The translations under genes were made by a program, and so were the position numbers. From an uncultured Bacillaceae bacterium (lineage in GTDB: Bacteria > Bacillota > Bacilli > Bacillales > Bacillaceae_L), in contig CANMHG010000003.1 of assembly GCA_947497585.1 (NCBI GenBank), positions 356,307 to 420,306 on the forward strand: a DNA stretch of 64,000 bases. The letters run 5' to 3'. The first letter of the stretch is position 1, and every line of letters begins with the position of its first letter. Positions 53,098 to 64,000 of this stretch are shown one piece after another. A model generated the notes under the pieces. That model did not search any database and had not been told where the DNA came from. It was given only the letters and a program-made list of their open reading frames with translations.

Positions 53098-53242
53098 CTT
53101 ATCAAGAGTGGTGGAGGGACTGGCCCTTAGAAACCCGGCAACCGGTTAGATACACGGTGCTAAATCCTGCAGGTATATTTATGCCTGAAAGATAAGAAGA
53201 GTCTTATGGAACTCATCCTCTTCTTATGAAGGGGATTTTTTT
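53098..53242 (+). promoter_or_regulatory. SAM riboswitch (S-box) upstream of metY
   Basis: S-box core: CTTATCAAGAGTGGTGGAGG, GACTGGCCC, GAAACCCGGCAACC, the GGTGCTAAATCCTGC block, then a return P1 strand GATAAGAAGAG. ATCCTCTTC and GAAGGGGAT form the terminator with TTTTTT at the end; GATAAGAAGAG can alternatively pair with the terminator's left arm. SAM binding would stop transcription before metY. Confidence 0.95.
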
Positions 53243-53273
53243 ATTTCACAAATAAGTGAGGGAGAGATGAAAA

Positions 53274-54596
53274 ATGAGTGGAAATGAGAAGAAGTACCGT
53301 CTGGAAACAATCGGGGTACATGGAGGTTTACAAGCTGATCCAGTGACTGGTGCACGTGCTGTTCCGATTTATCAATCAAATGCGTTTAAGTTTGAGAGTA
53401 CAGAACATGCTGCAAATTTATTTGCTTTAAAGGAATCAGGGTATATCTATTCTCGTATTCATAATCCTACAGTAACTGTTTTTGAAGAAAGAGTTGCTCA
53501 ATTAGAGGGTGGGGTTGGCAGTTTAGCTGTTGCAAGTGGAATGGCAGCTATTACAACAGCCATTTTGAATATTGCCAGTTCAGGTGATGAAGTTGTCTCT
53601 GCGTCTACCTTATATGGTGGAACGTATAACCTATTTGCAAACACATTACCAAAGTACGGAATCAATACACATTTTGTAGATCCGTCTGATCCTGCTAATT
53701 TTAAAAAAGCAATCACACCTAACACAAAAGCCCTCTTTGCTGAAACAATAGGAAATCCTAGTTTGGATGTTCTAAATATCGAAGCAGTTGCTGAAATTGC
53801 ACATGAAGCAGGAATTCCATTAATTATCGATAATACATTTGCAACACCGTATCTATGTAGGCCAATCGAACATGGTGCAGATATAGTAATCCACTCAGCA
53901 ACAAAATGGTTGCTTGGGAATGGAACTACTCTTGGAGGAATAATTGTAGATGGTGGAAAATTCGATTGGAACTCACCGAAGTTTCCTGGGTTTACTACTC
54001 CAGATCCGAGTTATCATAATTTAGTGTATTCAGAAGCGTTAGGGCAAGTTGCTTTTATTGTGAAGGCTAGAGTTCAGTTATTAAGGGATTTAGGTCCGGC
54101 GATAAGTCCATTTAATGCGTTTCAGTTTAACTTAGGGCTTGAAACACTTCATGTTCGCATGAAAGAACACATTGAAAATACGAGAAAAATTGTCTCCTAC
54201 TTAGATGAACATCCTGGTGTAGAGTGGGTATTGTACCCAGAGCATGATGAACATCCTGGAAAGGAATTAGCGAAGAAGTACTTACCAAAAGGTGCTGGTG
54301 CAGTTGTTGTATTTGGAATAAAAGGTGGCAGAGAAGCCGGAGCAAAAGTGATTAATAATGTTACTCTTTGGTCTCATGTAGCGAATGTAGGGGATGCAAA
54401 GAGCTTGATTATCCATCCTGCAAGCACCACTCATCAGCAATTAGGAGCCGAGGATTTAAAAAAATCTGGAGTAACTGATGATTTAATCAGGCTTTCAGTT
54501 GGAATTGAACATTGTGAAGATCTTCTTGAAGACTTAGAACAAGCAATAGAAAAGGCAACAGGACTTTCTTCTAAAAAGTCAGTGAGTGCTATTTAA
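53274..54596 (+). CDS. metY: O-acetylhomoserine sulfhydrylase MetY
   Basis: A 440-residue PLP enzyme of the Cys/Met metabolism family that makes homocysteine from O-acetyl-L-homoserine and sulfide. The PLP lysine is in [43 protein letters not shown] and the long C-terminal half ([23 protein letters not shown]) fit MetY better than cystathionine synthases, which are ~380 residues. GGGAGAG precedes the ATG. It is governed by the S-box just upstream, consistent with methionine supply. Confidence 0.92.
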   Translation: MSGNEKKYRLETIGVHGGLQADPVTGARAVPIYQSNAFKFESTEHAANLFALKESGYIYSRIHNPTVTVFEERVAQLEGGVGSLAVASGMAAITTAILNIASSGDEVVSASTLYGGTYNLFANTLPKYGINTHFVDPSDPANFKKAITPNTKALFAETIGNPSLDVLNIEAVAEIAHEAGIPLIIDNTFATPYLCRPIEHGADIVIHSATKWLLGNGTTLGGIIVDGGKFDWNSPKFPGFTTPDPSYHNLVYSEALGQVAFIVKARVQLLRDLGPAISPFNAFQFNLGLETLHVRMKEHIENTRKIVSYLDEHPGVEWVLYPEHDEHPGKELAKKYLPKGAGAVVVFGIKGGREAGAKVINNVTLWSHVANVGDAKSLIIHPASTTHQQLGAEDLKKSGVTDDLIRLSVGIEHCEDLLEDLEQAIEKATGLSSKKSVSAI

Positions 54597-54626
54597 AAAT
54601 AGTAAAATAGTAAAATATAATTTTTG

Positions 54627-54656
54627 TTGACACTGATTTCTCACCCATGATATACT
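54627..54656 (+). promoter_or_regulatory. Promoter of the metNPQ leader
   Basis: TTGACA (54627-54632) and TATACT (54651-54656) with an 18-bp spacer; transcription would start about 50 nt before the second S-box. Confidence 0.7.
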
Positions 54657-54714
54657 CACTTTCGTACTCAATTAATACTTAACTGTTTTAAAGCGATAAT
54701 TGAATAAAGTGTAA

Positions 54715-54872
54715 CTCTTATTGAGAGAGGTGGAGGGATGTGCCCTATGAAGCCCGGCAACCGTCAACAATGTTGAAATGGTGCCAATTCACACAAAGCT
54801 AATGCTTTGGGAAATGAGAGGAAGGACCATATTACGTATGCCTTTCTGCTCATTTGAGTAGAAAGGCTTTTT
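54715..54872 (+). promoter_or_regulatory. SAM riboswitch (S-box) upstream of metNPQ
   Basis: The core is again plain: TTGAGAGAGGTGGAGGGATG, GTGCCC, GAAGCCCGGCAACC, then GGTGCCAATTC and the P1 return GGGAAATGAGAGGA. GCCTTTCT (54840) and AGAAAGGC form the terminator around a 12-base loop, followed by TTTTTGTTTTTTT. It controls the methionine ABC importer. Confidence 0.95.
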
Positions 54873-54934
54873 GTTTTTTTGTTAGGCTCTTTACGCAATG
54901 AAAGTTGCTTATTTAGATAATTATTTAATAGTGT

Positions 54935-55025
54935 ATTGGAGCGAAAGGTGTTTGACTCCTGCGGGATGTAGAGGCTCGCATCCCTCCCCGCGGAAAGCAA
55001 ATGCCTGCAGCGCAAAGGAGCGGTC
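54935..55025. repeat. Dispersed hairpin element, short copy, in the metNPQ leader
   Basis: ATTGGAGCGAAAGGTGTTTG, ACTCCTGCGGGATGTAGAGG, then ATCCCTCCCCGCGGAAAGCA and AATGCCTGCAGCGCAAAGGA repeat the plan of the element at 22671-22797 but lack its central ~36 bp. The arms are still complementary. It sits between the riboswitch terminator and metN, thus inside the expected mRNA leader. Confidence 0.85.
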
Positions 55026-55173
55026 AATGTTCAGTGTGAGAGCAACAATATTTGAGCAAGGAGCCTTTTGATAAAATTTCGTACGTCCTGTCTAAATTAA
55101 AGAATATTTACATTATCCTACGCTTGAAGAACAAACTAAAGAGAAGTAGTTTTCAAAAGAAGGTGAAGTACTC

Positions 55174-56199
55174 ATGATTACATTACAAAATGTTAAAAAG
55201 ATTTATAAATCCAAATCGGGATCAGTTACAGCTGTTGATGGAGTTAACCTGGACATTCAACAAGGAGAAATCTTCGGAATCATTGGTTACAGTGGAGCTG
55301 GGAAAAGCTCATTAATAAGATTATTAAACGGACTTGAGATTCCAACAGAAGGCTCTATATCTGTAGCAGGTCATCAAATTACTAGTGCTAAAGCAAGCAA
55401 GTTAAGAAAAGCACGACAGGAAATAAGCATGATTTTTCAGCATTTTAACTTACTGTGGTCACGCACAGTTAGCGAGAATATCGAGTTTCCTTTAGAGATT
55501 ATTGGAGTGCCAAAGAAAGAAAGACTTAGACGCGTAGATGAATTAGTAAAGTTAGTTGGACTTGAGGGAAGAGAAAAAGCCTATCCTTCACAGCTTAGTG
55601 GAGGACAGAAGCAAAGAGTAGGAATTGCTAGGGCACTAGCAAGCAATCCCAAAGTATTACTTTGTGACGAGGCTACCTCGGCGCTTGACCCACAAACCAC
55701 GGACTCAATCTTAGATTTGTTGGTAGATATAAATGAGCGCTTAGGACTAACAATTGTGCTTATCACTCATGAGATGCATGTTATCAGAAAAATTTGCCAT
55801 CGCGTTGCGGTTATGGAAAATGGAAAGATAGTTGAGCAGGGTCAGGTTTTAGAGGTATTTAGGAAACCTAAGATGCCAATCACCCAAAGATTCGTAAAAC
55901 AAGTGACTGAGCCAGAAGAAACGAAAGAAACCATAGAGCACTTACTTGATCAATATCCTAATGGCAAAGTGATTCAGCTTACTTTTGTAGGAGATGCGGC
56001 AGAACGTCCACTCATTACGAATTTGATCCGAAATTTTAATTTAAACGTGAACATTCTTCAAGGGAAGATTTCACAAACTCAAAGTGGCTCATATGGCACA
56101 CTCTTCATTCACGTCGATGGTGATACAACTGAAATTAATAAAGCTATTGACTACATTAATAGTGAGCTAGTTGAAGTGGAGGTGATAGCAAATGCTTGA
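55174..56199 (+). CDS. metN: Methionine ABC transporter ATPase MetN
   Basis: A 341-residue ATPase of the methionine uptake system. Walker A is GYSGAGKSS, signature LSGGQKQRVG, Walker B VLLCDEATSALDP, switch His in ITHEMHV. Residues ~265-341 form the NIL/ACT-like domain through which methionine inhibits transport in characterised relatives. The 3' end overlaps the permease gene by 8 bases. The ribosome site GAAGGTGAAG precedes ATG 55174. Controlled by the upstream S-box. Confidence 0.96.
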   Translation: MITLQNVKKIYKSKSGSVTAVDGVNLDIQQGEIFGIIGYSGAGKSSLIRLLNGLEIPTEGSISVAGHQITSAKASKLRKARQEISMIFQHFNLLWSRTVSENIEFPLEIIGVPKKERLRRVDELVKLVGLEGREKAYPSQLSGGQKQRVGIARALASNPKVLLCDEATSALDPQTTDSILDLLVDINERLGLTIVLITHEMHVIRKICHRVAVMENGKIVEQGQVLEVFRKPKMPITQRFVKQVTEPEETKETIEHLLDQYPNGKVIQLTFVGDAAERPLITNLIRNFNLNVNILQGKISQTQSGSYGTLFIHVDGDTTEINKAIDYINSELVEVEVIANA

Positions 56200-56860
56200 G
56201 GAGCTATTACCAAATGTTAAGTGGGAAAAAGTTATTACGGCTACCAATGAAACGTTATATATGACTGGAATCTCGGTCATAGCGACATTTATCTTAGGCA
56301 TTATCTTAGGCTTGTTATTGTTCCTTACTTCAAAAGGAAACATATGGGAAAGTAAGGCTTTGAATTCATTCATTGCAGCAGTCGTAAATATTTTCCGTTC
56401 TATTCCATTTATTATTTTAATTATTTTGCTGATTCCTTTTACAAAAACAATAGTTGGTACAATACTAGGTGCAAATGCTGCCCTTCCTGCACTTATAATT
56501 GGTGCAGCTCCGTTCTATGCGAGAATGGTTGAAATTGCTCTTAGAGAAATAGATAAAGGAGTTATTGAAGCAGCCAAATCAATGGGTGCCACAACAACTA
56601 CGATTATAACGAAGGTGCTACTACCTGAATCTATGCCAGCTTTAGTATCGGGAATTACTGTAACAGCTATAGCACTAGTAGGATATACAGCTATGGCAGG
56701 TGTTATCGGAGCTGGTGGTCTAGGAAACCTTGCTTATTTAGAAGGGTTTCAAAGAGGCAATAATGATGTAACATTTATCGCCACTATTTTAATTTTAATC
56801 ATTGTTTTTATACTTCAGTTTATCGGTGACATTGTCACTTCAAAATTAGATAAAAGATAA
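56192..56860 (+). CDS. metI: Methionine ABC transporter permease MetI (MetP)
   Basis: A 222-residue permease with five predicted helices. The BPD signature loop is EAAKSMGATTTTIITKVLLP, which docks to MetN; NIFRSIPFIILII near residue 70 and YTAMAGVIGAGGLGNLAY are also typical. It overlaps metN by 8 bases and is followed by metQ after 13 bases. B. subtilis uses the name metP. Confidence 0.95.
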   Translation: MLEELLPNVKWEKVITATNETLYMTGISVIATFILGIILGLLLFLTSKGNIWESKALNSFIAAVVNIFRSIPFIILIILLIPFTKTIVGTILGANAALPALIIGAAPFYARMVEIALREIDKGVIEAAKSMGATTTTIITKVLLPESMPALVSGITVTAIALVGYTAMAGVIGAGGLGNLAYLEGFQRGNNDVTFIATILILIIVFILQFIGDIVTSKLDKR

Positions 56861-56873
56861 GGAGAGATTTACC

Positions 56874-57713
56874 ATGAAAAAAACGTTATATACACTATCA
56901 TTATTTATTTTACTTTTAGCTCTAGCAGCTTGCGGCACAGCAACCAACGATAATAATACTGCAGGTGATGAAGCTGAAGCAGTTAAATTAGTTGTAGGTG
57001 CTTCAAATGTTCCACATGCTGAGATTTTAGAAGAAGCAATACCATTATTAGCTGAAAAGGGGATTGAACTTGAGATTGTTCCATTCCAAGATTATATTTT
57101 GCCAAACAGAGCATTAGCAGATAAAGAAATTGATGCGAACTACTTTCAACATATTCCGTATTTAGAAGCACAAATTGCTGATAATGGTTATGATTTTGTA
57201 AATGCTGGTGGAATTCACATTGAGCCAATTGGTGTTTATTCGAAAAAATACAAAAGTCTAGATGAATTACCTGAAGGTGCTTTAATTATTATGAGTAACT
57301 CAGTAGCTGACCATGGTCGTATTTTAACTATGCTTCAAACAGAAGGTTTAATTACGTTAAAAGAAGGAATTGATACAACGACTGCTACAATCGATGATAT
57401 TGTTGACAATCCGAAAAACCTTGAGTTTAAAGCGGATGTGGATGCGGGATATCTTCCACAGGTTTATAATAATGATGAGGGTGACGCAGTATTGATTAAC
57501 ACAAACTATGCGATTGATGCTGGATTGAATCCTAAAGAAGACTCAATTGCACTTGAAGGTTCAGAATCACCATATGTTAACATTATTACAGTAAGAACAG
57601 GTGATGAAAACCGTTCTGAAATTCAAACTCTAGTTGAAGTGCTTCGTTCTGAACAAATTCAAAACTTCATTTTGGAAAAATATGAAGGGGCAGTTGTCCC
57701 AGTAAGTGAATAA
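56874..57713 (+). CDS. metQ: Methionine-binding lipoprotein MetQ
   Basis: A 279-residue NlpA-family lipoprotein. The signal peptide ends LLALAACGTA with the lipid-attached Cys at about 20. The mature part has LVVGASNVPHAEILEEAIP, DYILPNRALADKEIDANYFQ and the PIGVYSKK strand, the classic MetQ/NlpA order. It captures methionine for MetN-MetI. GGAGAG ribosome site; a strong terminator follows. Confidence 0.95.
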   Translation: MKKTLYTLSLFILLLALAACGTATNDNNTAGDEAEAVKLVVGASNVPHAEILEEAIPLLAEKGIELEIVPFQDYILPNRALADKEIDANYFQHIPYLEAQIADNGYDFVNAGGIHIEPIGVYSKKYKSLDELPEGALIIMSNSVADHGRILTMLQTEGLITLKEGIDTTTATIDDIVDNPKNLEFKADVDAGYLPQVYNNDEGDAVLINTNYAIDAGLNPKEDSIALEGSESPYVNIITVRTGDENRSEIQTLVEVLRSEQIQNFILEKYEGAVVPVSE

Positions 57714-57720
57714 TCATTTG

Positions 57721-57755
57721 TAGGTGTCTGACACAGTTCAGGCACCTTTTTTTGT
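57721..57755 (+). terminator. Terminator of metNPQ
   Basis: AGGTGTCTGA and TCAGGCACCT pair around CACAGT with one G-U pair, followed by seven T residues. Confidence 0.9.
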
Positions 57756-57952
57756 TGATTTTGAATAAAAGCGAGGAAATGAGAGTATTTTATTCCAATT
57801 TTAATCAATTATCATGCCTGATTTATAGTGTGGCTATAAATAAAGGTGTAGATTATTATTTACTGATTTATGGAATTTGTTAGGATAAGATGCATGGTGT
57901 TAGTATTGCCATATGGTTAAATTAATTTTTAAAAAAATGAAAGGAATGATTC

Positions 57953-58147
57953 ATTATCAGTGAAAAACTGAATTTGAATTACACAAGCGAAATGGAGAAA
58001 GCTATGCACCAAGCTCATGGTATTAGTTATGAGGTATACAGCTCCAATGTCGAAGCAAGAATGAAAGTTGAACAGAAACGTGAACAGGATTATGTAAAAG
58101 GGAAAATGTTAATTGCACGATTGGACAGCAAAGTTCATTCAATTTAA
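57953..58147 (+). CDS. Small helical protein of unknown function, possible ATT start
   Basis: The frame encodes about 64 residues, ISEKLNLNYTSEMEKAMHQA, then HGISYEVYSSNVEARMKVEQ and KREQDYVKGKMLIARLDSKV. Composition and codon use look like real coding sequence, and the second half resembles a coiled-coil or helical segment. AAGGA lies 7 bases before an ATT, and the frame is closed by TGA just upstream, so no ATG/GTG/TTG start sits at normal distance; internal ATG 57992 would give 51 residues but lacks a ribosome site. I do not recognise the family. It is a single gene between metQ and sufC. Confidence 0.5.
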   Translation: MISEKLNLNYTSEMEKAMHQAHGISYEVYSSNVEARMKVEQKREQDYVKGKMLIARLDSKVHSI

Positions 58148-58155
58148 TATATTTG

Positions 58156-58189
58156 TGAAAAAACCAGAAAACAATTTCTGGTTTTTTCC
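58156..58189 (+). terminator. Terminator after the small gene
   Basis: AAAAACCAGAAA and TTTCTGGTTTTT pair around ACAA, followed by TTCC; it supports the small frame upstream being a real gene. Confidence 0.85.
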
Positions 58190-58370
58190 TATTTAAATAG
58201 TATTACTAAAAAACAGAATGGTTTTTAACTTTAAGTGTAAAAATAGAAAGAATATAAATCTGGAGCTAGGGGAAAAAATAGCACAATAAAAGAATAGAAT
58301 ACACAAGATTCTAAAATTATTGTAGAAAGCTCAAAAGGTTGCTATCACTTTTAATTTGTTATAAGATTAG

Positions 58371-58392
58371 AATGAGAATAAAATGAGAATAA
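58371..58392. repeat. Tandem 11-bp repeat in the suf promoter region
   Basis: AATGAGAATAA occurs twice back to back (58371-58381, 58382-58392), about 60 bp before sufC, next to TTATAAGAT. It may be an operator or just a slip duplication. The rest of 58190-58370 shows no gene. Confidence 0.5.
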
Positions 58393-58452
58393 GGGCAATG
58401 ACGATAAGTCACCCTATACAAAATTTTTTTTTGTAAAAATGGAGGTATTGTA

Positions 58453-59238
58453 ATGGCAGGTTCAACTTTAACAATTAAAGATCTTCATGTATCAATTGAT
58501 GGTAAAGAGATCCTTAAGGGTGTAAACCTTGAGGTTAAGGGTGGAGAAATTCACGCAATCATGGGACCAAATGGTACAGGTAAATCAACTTTATCATCAG
58601 CGATCATGGGACATCCAAAATATGAAGTTACAAGTGGCACAATTACACTTGACGGAGAAGACGTTCTAGAAATGGAAGTAGATGAGCGTGCACGTGCAGG
58701 TCTATTCCTTGCAATGCAATATCCAAGTGAAATTAGTGGGGTAACAAATGCAGATTTCTTGCGTTCGGCAATGAATGCAAGACGCGAAGAAGGCGATGAA
58801 ATCTCACTTATGAAATTTATCCGTACAATGGATAAAAACATGGAATTCCTTGAAATGGATCCAGATATGGCACAACGTTACCTAAATGAAGGATTTTCAG
58901 GTGGAGAAAAGAAACGTAATGAAATCCTACAATTAATGATGATCGATCCTAAAATTGCTATTTTAGATGAAATCGATTCAGGACTAGATATAGATGCGCT
59001 AAAGGTTGTATCTAAAGGAATTAATGAAAAACGTGGAGAAGACTTTGGTTGCTTAATCATCACTCACTACCAACGTTTACTTAACTACATTACTCCTGAT
59101 AAGGTACATGTTATGATGCAAGGACGAGTTGTTAAATCTGGTGGTCCTGAACTAGCACAACGTCTAGAGGCAGAAGGATATGACTGGATTAAGAAAGAAC
59201 TAGGTATTGAAGATGAAACTGTTGGGCAAGAAGCATAA
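58453..59238 (+). CDS. sufC: Fe-S assembly ATPase SufC
   Basis: A 261-residue cytosolic ABC-type ATPase that drives the SufBCD scaffold. Walker A is GPNGTGKST, the signature is FSGGEKKRNE, Walker B AILDEIDSGLDID, and the His switch is in IITHYQRLL. GGAGG ribosome site. First gene of sufCDSUB, the main Fe-S cluster assembly system of Bacillus and usually essential. Confidence 0.97.
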   Translation: MAGSTLTIKDLHVSIDGKEILKGVNLEVKGGEIHAIMGPNGTGKSTLSSAIMGHPKYEVTSGTITLDGEDVLEMEVDERARAGLFLAMQYPSEISGVTNADFLRSAMNARREEGDEISLMKFIRTMDKNMEFLEMDPDMAQRYLNEGFSGGEKKRNEILQLMMIDPKIAILDEIDSGLDIDALKVVSKGINEKRGEDFGCLIITHYQRLLNYITPDKVHVMMQGRVVKSGGPELAQRLEAEGYDWIKKELGIEDETVGQEA

Positions 59239-59255
59239 GCGTTAGGGGGATTAAC

Positions 59256-62213
<2,958 letters not shown>

Positions 62214-62269
62214 AGGGTAGAAAAAGAACTTCTTATCGTTCACATTCTCCCTCTGAAGGAGTGAAACAG

Positions 62270-63667
62270 ATGGCTAAAAAGATGCCTGATATTGGCGATT
62301 ACAAGTATGGATTTGCAGATAAAGACGTTTCGATTTTCCGTTCAAAACGTGGTCTAACAAAAGAGATTGTTGAAGAAATCTCTCGTATGAAAAACGAGCC
62401 ACAATGGATGTTAGAATACCGTCTAAAATCGTTAGAGCATTTCTACAACATGCCAATGCCGCAATGGGGTGGCGATATGGCGAGCTTAAACTTCGATGAA
62501 ATTACGTATTATGTAAAACCATCTGAAAAATCTGAGCGTTCTTGGGATGAAGTACCTGAAGAAATCAAAGCTACTTTTGATAAATTAGGTATCCCTGAAG
62601 CTGAGCAAAAGTATCTTGCAGGAGTTTCTGCACAATATGAATCAGAGGTTGTTTACCATAACATGAAGGAAGACCTTGAAGAATTAGGTATCGTATTTAA
62701 AGATACAGATACAGCTTTAAAGGAAAACGAAGATATCTTCCGTGAGCATTTCGGAAAAGTTATTCCTAACACTGATAACAAGTTCTCTGCTCTTAATTCA
62801 GCAGTATGGTCTGGTGGTTCATTCATCTACGTTCCAAAAGGAATCAAGGTAGATACACCACTTCAAGCATACTTCCGTATTAACTCTGAAAACATGGGTC
62901 AGTTCGAGCGTACACTTATCATCGTTGATGAAGGTGCACATGTACACTATGTTGAAGGCTGTACAGCGCCAGTATACACAACAAACTCACTACACAGTGC
63001 GGTAGTTGAAATTATCATTAAAAAAGACGCTTATTGCCGTTACACAACGATTCAAAACTGGGCTAACAACGTATTTAACCTAGTTACGAAGCGTGCCGTT
63101 GCTGAAGAAAATGCAACAATGGAATGGATTGATGGTAATATCGGTTCTAAATTAACTATGAAGTACCCAGCAGTTATCCTTAAAGGTGCAGGAGCTCGTG
63201 GTATGACTCTTTCTATTGCGATTGCAGGAAAAGGTCAGCACCAAGATGCAGGAGCTAAGATGATTCACTTAGCACCAAATACTTCATCTACGATTGTTTC
63301 GAAGTCTATTTCTAAACATGGTGGTAAAGTAACGTACCGTGGTATCGTTCACTTCGGACGTAAAGCTGATGGTGCTCGTGCAAACATCGAATGTGATACA
63401 CTAATTATGGATAATCAATCTACTTCAGATACAATTCCATACAATGAAATCTTAAATGACAACATTTCATTAGAGCATGAAGCGAAAGTATCGAAGGTAT
63501 CAGAAGAGCAATTATTCTACCTAATGAGCCGTGGTATCTCTGAGCAAGAAGCTACTGAAATGATCGTTATGGGCTTCATTGAGCCATTTACAAAAGAACT
63601 TCCAATGGAATATGCGGTTGAGATGAATCGTTTGATTAAGTTCGAGATGGAAGGTTCAATCGGGTAA
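62270..63667 (+). CDS. sufB: Fe-S scaffold subunit SufB
   Basis: A 465-residue subunit of the SufBCD complex on which Fe-S clusters form. Typical text includes [50 protein letters not shown] (conserved Cys) and [13 protein letters not shown] start it at ATG 62270, behind AAGGAG, 56 bp after sufU. A strong terminator follows, so sufCDSUB is complete here. Confidence 0.97.
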   Translation: MAKKMPDIGDYKYGFADKDVSIFRSKRGLTKEIVEEISRMKNEPQWMLEYRLKSLEHFYNMPMPQWGGDMASLNFDEITYYVKPSEKSERSWDEVPEEIKATFDKLGIPEAEQKYLAGVSAQYESEVVYHNMKEDLEELGIVFKDTDTALKENEDIFREHFGKVIPNTDNKFSALNSAVWSGGSFIYVPKGIKVDTPLQAYFRINSENMGQFERTLIIVDEGAHVHYVEGCTAPVYTTNSLHSAVVEIIIKKDAYCRYTTIQNWANNVFNLVTKRAVAEENATMEWIDGNIGSKLTMKYPAVILKGAGARGMTLSIAIAGKGQHQDAGAKMIHLAPNTSSTIVSKSISKHGGKVTYRGIVHFGRKADGARANIECDTLIMDNQSTSDTIPYNEILNDNISLEHEAKVSKVSEEQLFYLMSRGISEQEATEMIVMGFIEPFTKELPMEYAVEMNRLIKFEMEGSIG

Positions 63668-63674
63668 TGTTATA

Positions 63675-63710
63675 ACACTCGTTCGAGGGGATTCTCGAAC
63701 GAGTTTTTTT
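63675..63710 (+). terminator. Terminator of sufCDSUB
   Basis: ACTCGTTCGAG and CTCGAACGAGT form an 11-bp stem around GGGATT, followed by seven T residues. Confidence 0.92.
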
Positions 63711-63733
63711 GTTTTTTGGAAAATCCTTAATAT

Positions 63734-64000
63734 ATGATTCCTATGTATGTATGAAGTGGCAACTGGAGTAACCAAAAAGGGTGGATGGTTCCTCTGAATG
63801 TTAGTATCTGGAAATCGGGGTAACCAAAAGGAGTAAATGGTTCCTTTGTATGTAAGAAGTTGGAAACTGGAGTAACCAAAAAGGGTGGATGGTTCCTCGG
63901 AATGTAATAATTTGGAATACAGAGTAACCAAAAGGAGTAAATGGTTCCTCTGTATGTAATAAATTGGAAACAAGGGTAACCAAAAGGAGTAGATGGTTCC
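63734..64000. repeat. Second 52-bp tandem array, continuing past the window
   Basis: GTAACCAAAA recurs with AACC at 63770, 63822, 63874, 63926 and 63978, exactly 52 bp apart. Units contain AACCA ... TGGTT around an 11-12-base purine-rich loop, followed by TCC, TGTATGTAA-like text and TTGGAAAC. Two versions alternate: one with AAAAAGGGTGGATGG, the other with AAAAGGAGTAAATGG. A decayed unit starts near 63734. The sequence is unrelated to the array at 13899-14849, though the period is identical. Minus-strand frames here are repeat artefacts. Confidence 0.95.

Noticed and set aside
63656..63983. Minus-strand frames in the second 52-bp array
   Set aside because: Repeat artefacts without ribosome sites; the protein text simply mirrors the DNA repeat.

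Overview
The window looks like chromosomal DNA of a low-GC, endospore-forming member of the Bacillaceae. Support: a type B RNase P RNA, sspH, CotF-type coat genes, a gerA-type germinant-receptor operon and a YjcZ-type small protein. The order yusM / fadN-fadA-fadE / yusI / gcvH / yusG / yusF / yusE ... metNPQ ... sufCDSUB also resembles the yus-yur region of Bacillus subtilis (recalled, not aligned). Nearly everything is core-genome-like. I see no prophage, transposase, CRISPR array or tRNA.

Layout. 1-5.7 kb: rnpB, uppP, then a lipid-flavoured run (GT28-type glycosyltransferase, DedA protein, patatin lipase) and a self-regulated GntR-fatty acid hydroxylase pair. 5.7-10.1 kb, mostly minus strand: sspH, a BmrA-like ABC exporter and two tandem paralogous membrane GGDEF proteins. 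10.2-13.9 kb: MarR-MmpL exporter operon. 13.9-14.85 kb: a striking 18-unit, 52-bp tandem array of hairpins. 14.9-20.9 kb: zinc alcohol dehydrogenase, tag, and the copper locus csoR-copZ-copA plus a secreted His-rich protein. 21-27.4 kb: YjcZ peptide, D,D-carboxypeptidase, a three-gene cell-envelope glycosylation cassette and a subtilisin-like protease. 27.6-34.1 kb: DUF2512 protein, gerABC operon, short-chain dehydrogenase, cold-shock protein and an oxidoreductase. 34.1-39.5 kb: Fur-boxed siderophore uptake locus (binding protein, two permeases, ATPase, FhuF-type reductase) and a yusU-like gene. 39.5-39.85 kb: duplicated blocks of 21-bp repeats. 40-52.4 kb: NERD protein, spore coat pair, proline dehydrogenase, yuzL-like gene, FadR-controlled beta-oxidation genes, yusI, gcvH, yusG, yusF, yusE and an MFS transporter. 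52.7-57.7 kb: SCP2-like protein, and two SAM riboswitches ahead of metY and metNPQ. 58.4-63.7 kb: the Fe-S assembly operon sufCDSUB. 63.7-64.0 kb: a second 52-bp array that runs off the window.

How it fits together: iron uptake and Fe-S assembly, copper efflux, sulfur amino-acid supply under SAM control, and fatty-acid breakdown under FadR form the metabolic core, with sporulation and germination genes interspersed. The least explained content is intergenic. There are three unrelated repeat arrays whose periods (52, 21 and 52 bp) are close to whole numbers of DNA helical turns, plus three copies of two longer dispersed hairpin elements, one of them between a SAM riboswitch and its gene.

All functional calls come from reading motifs and from recalled family knowledge; no database search was run.
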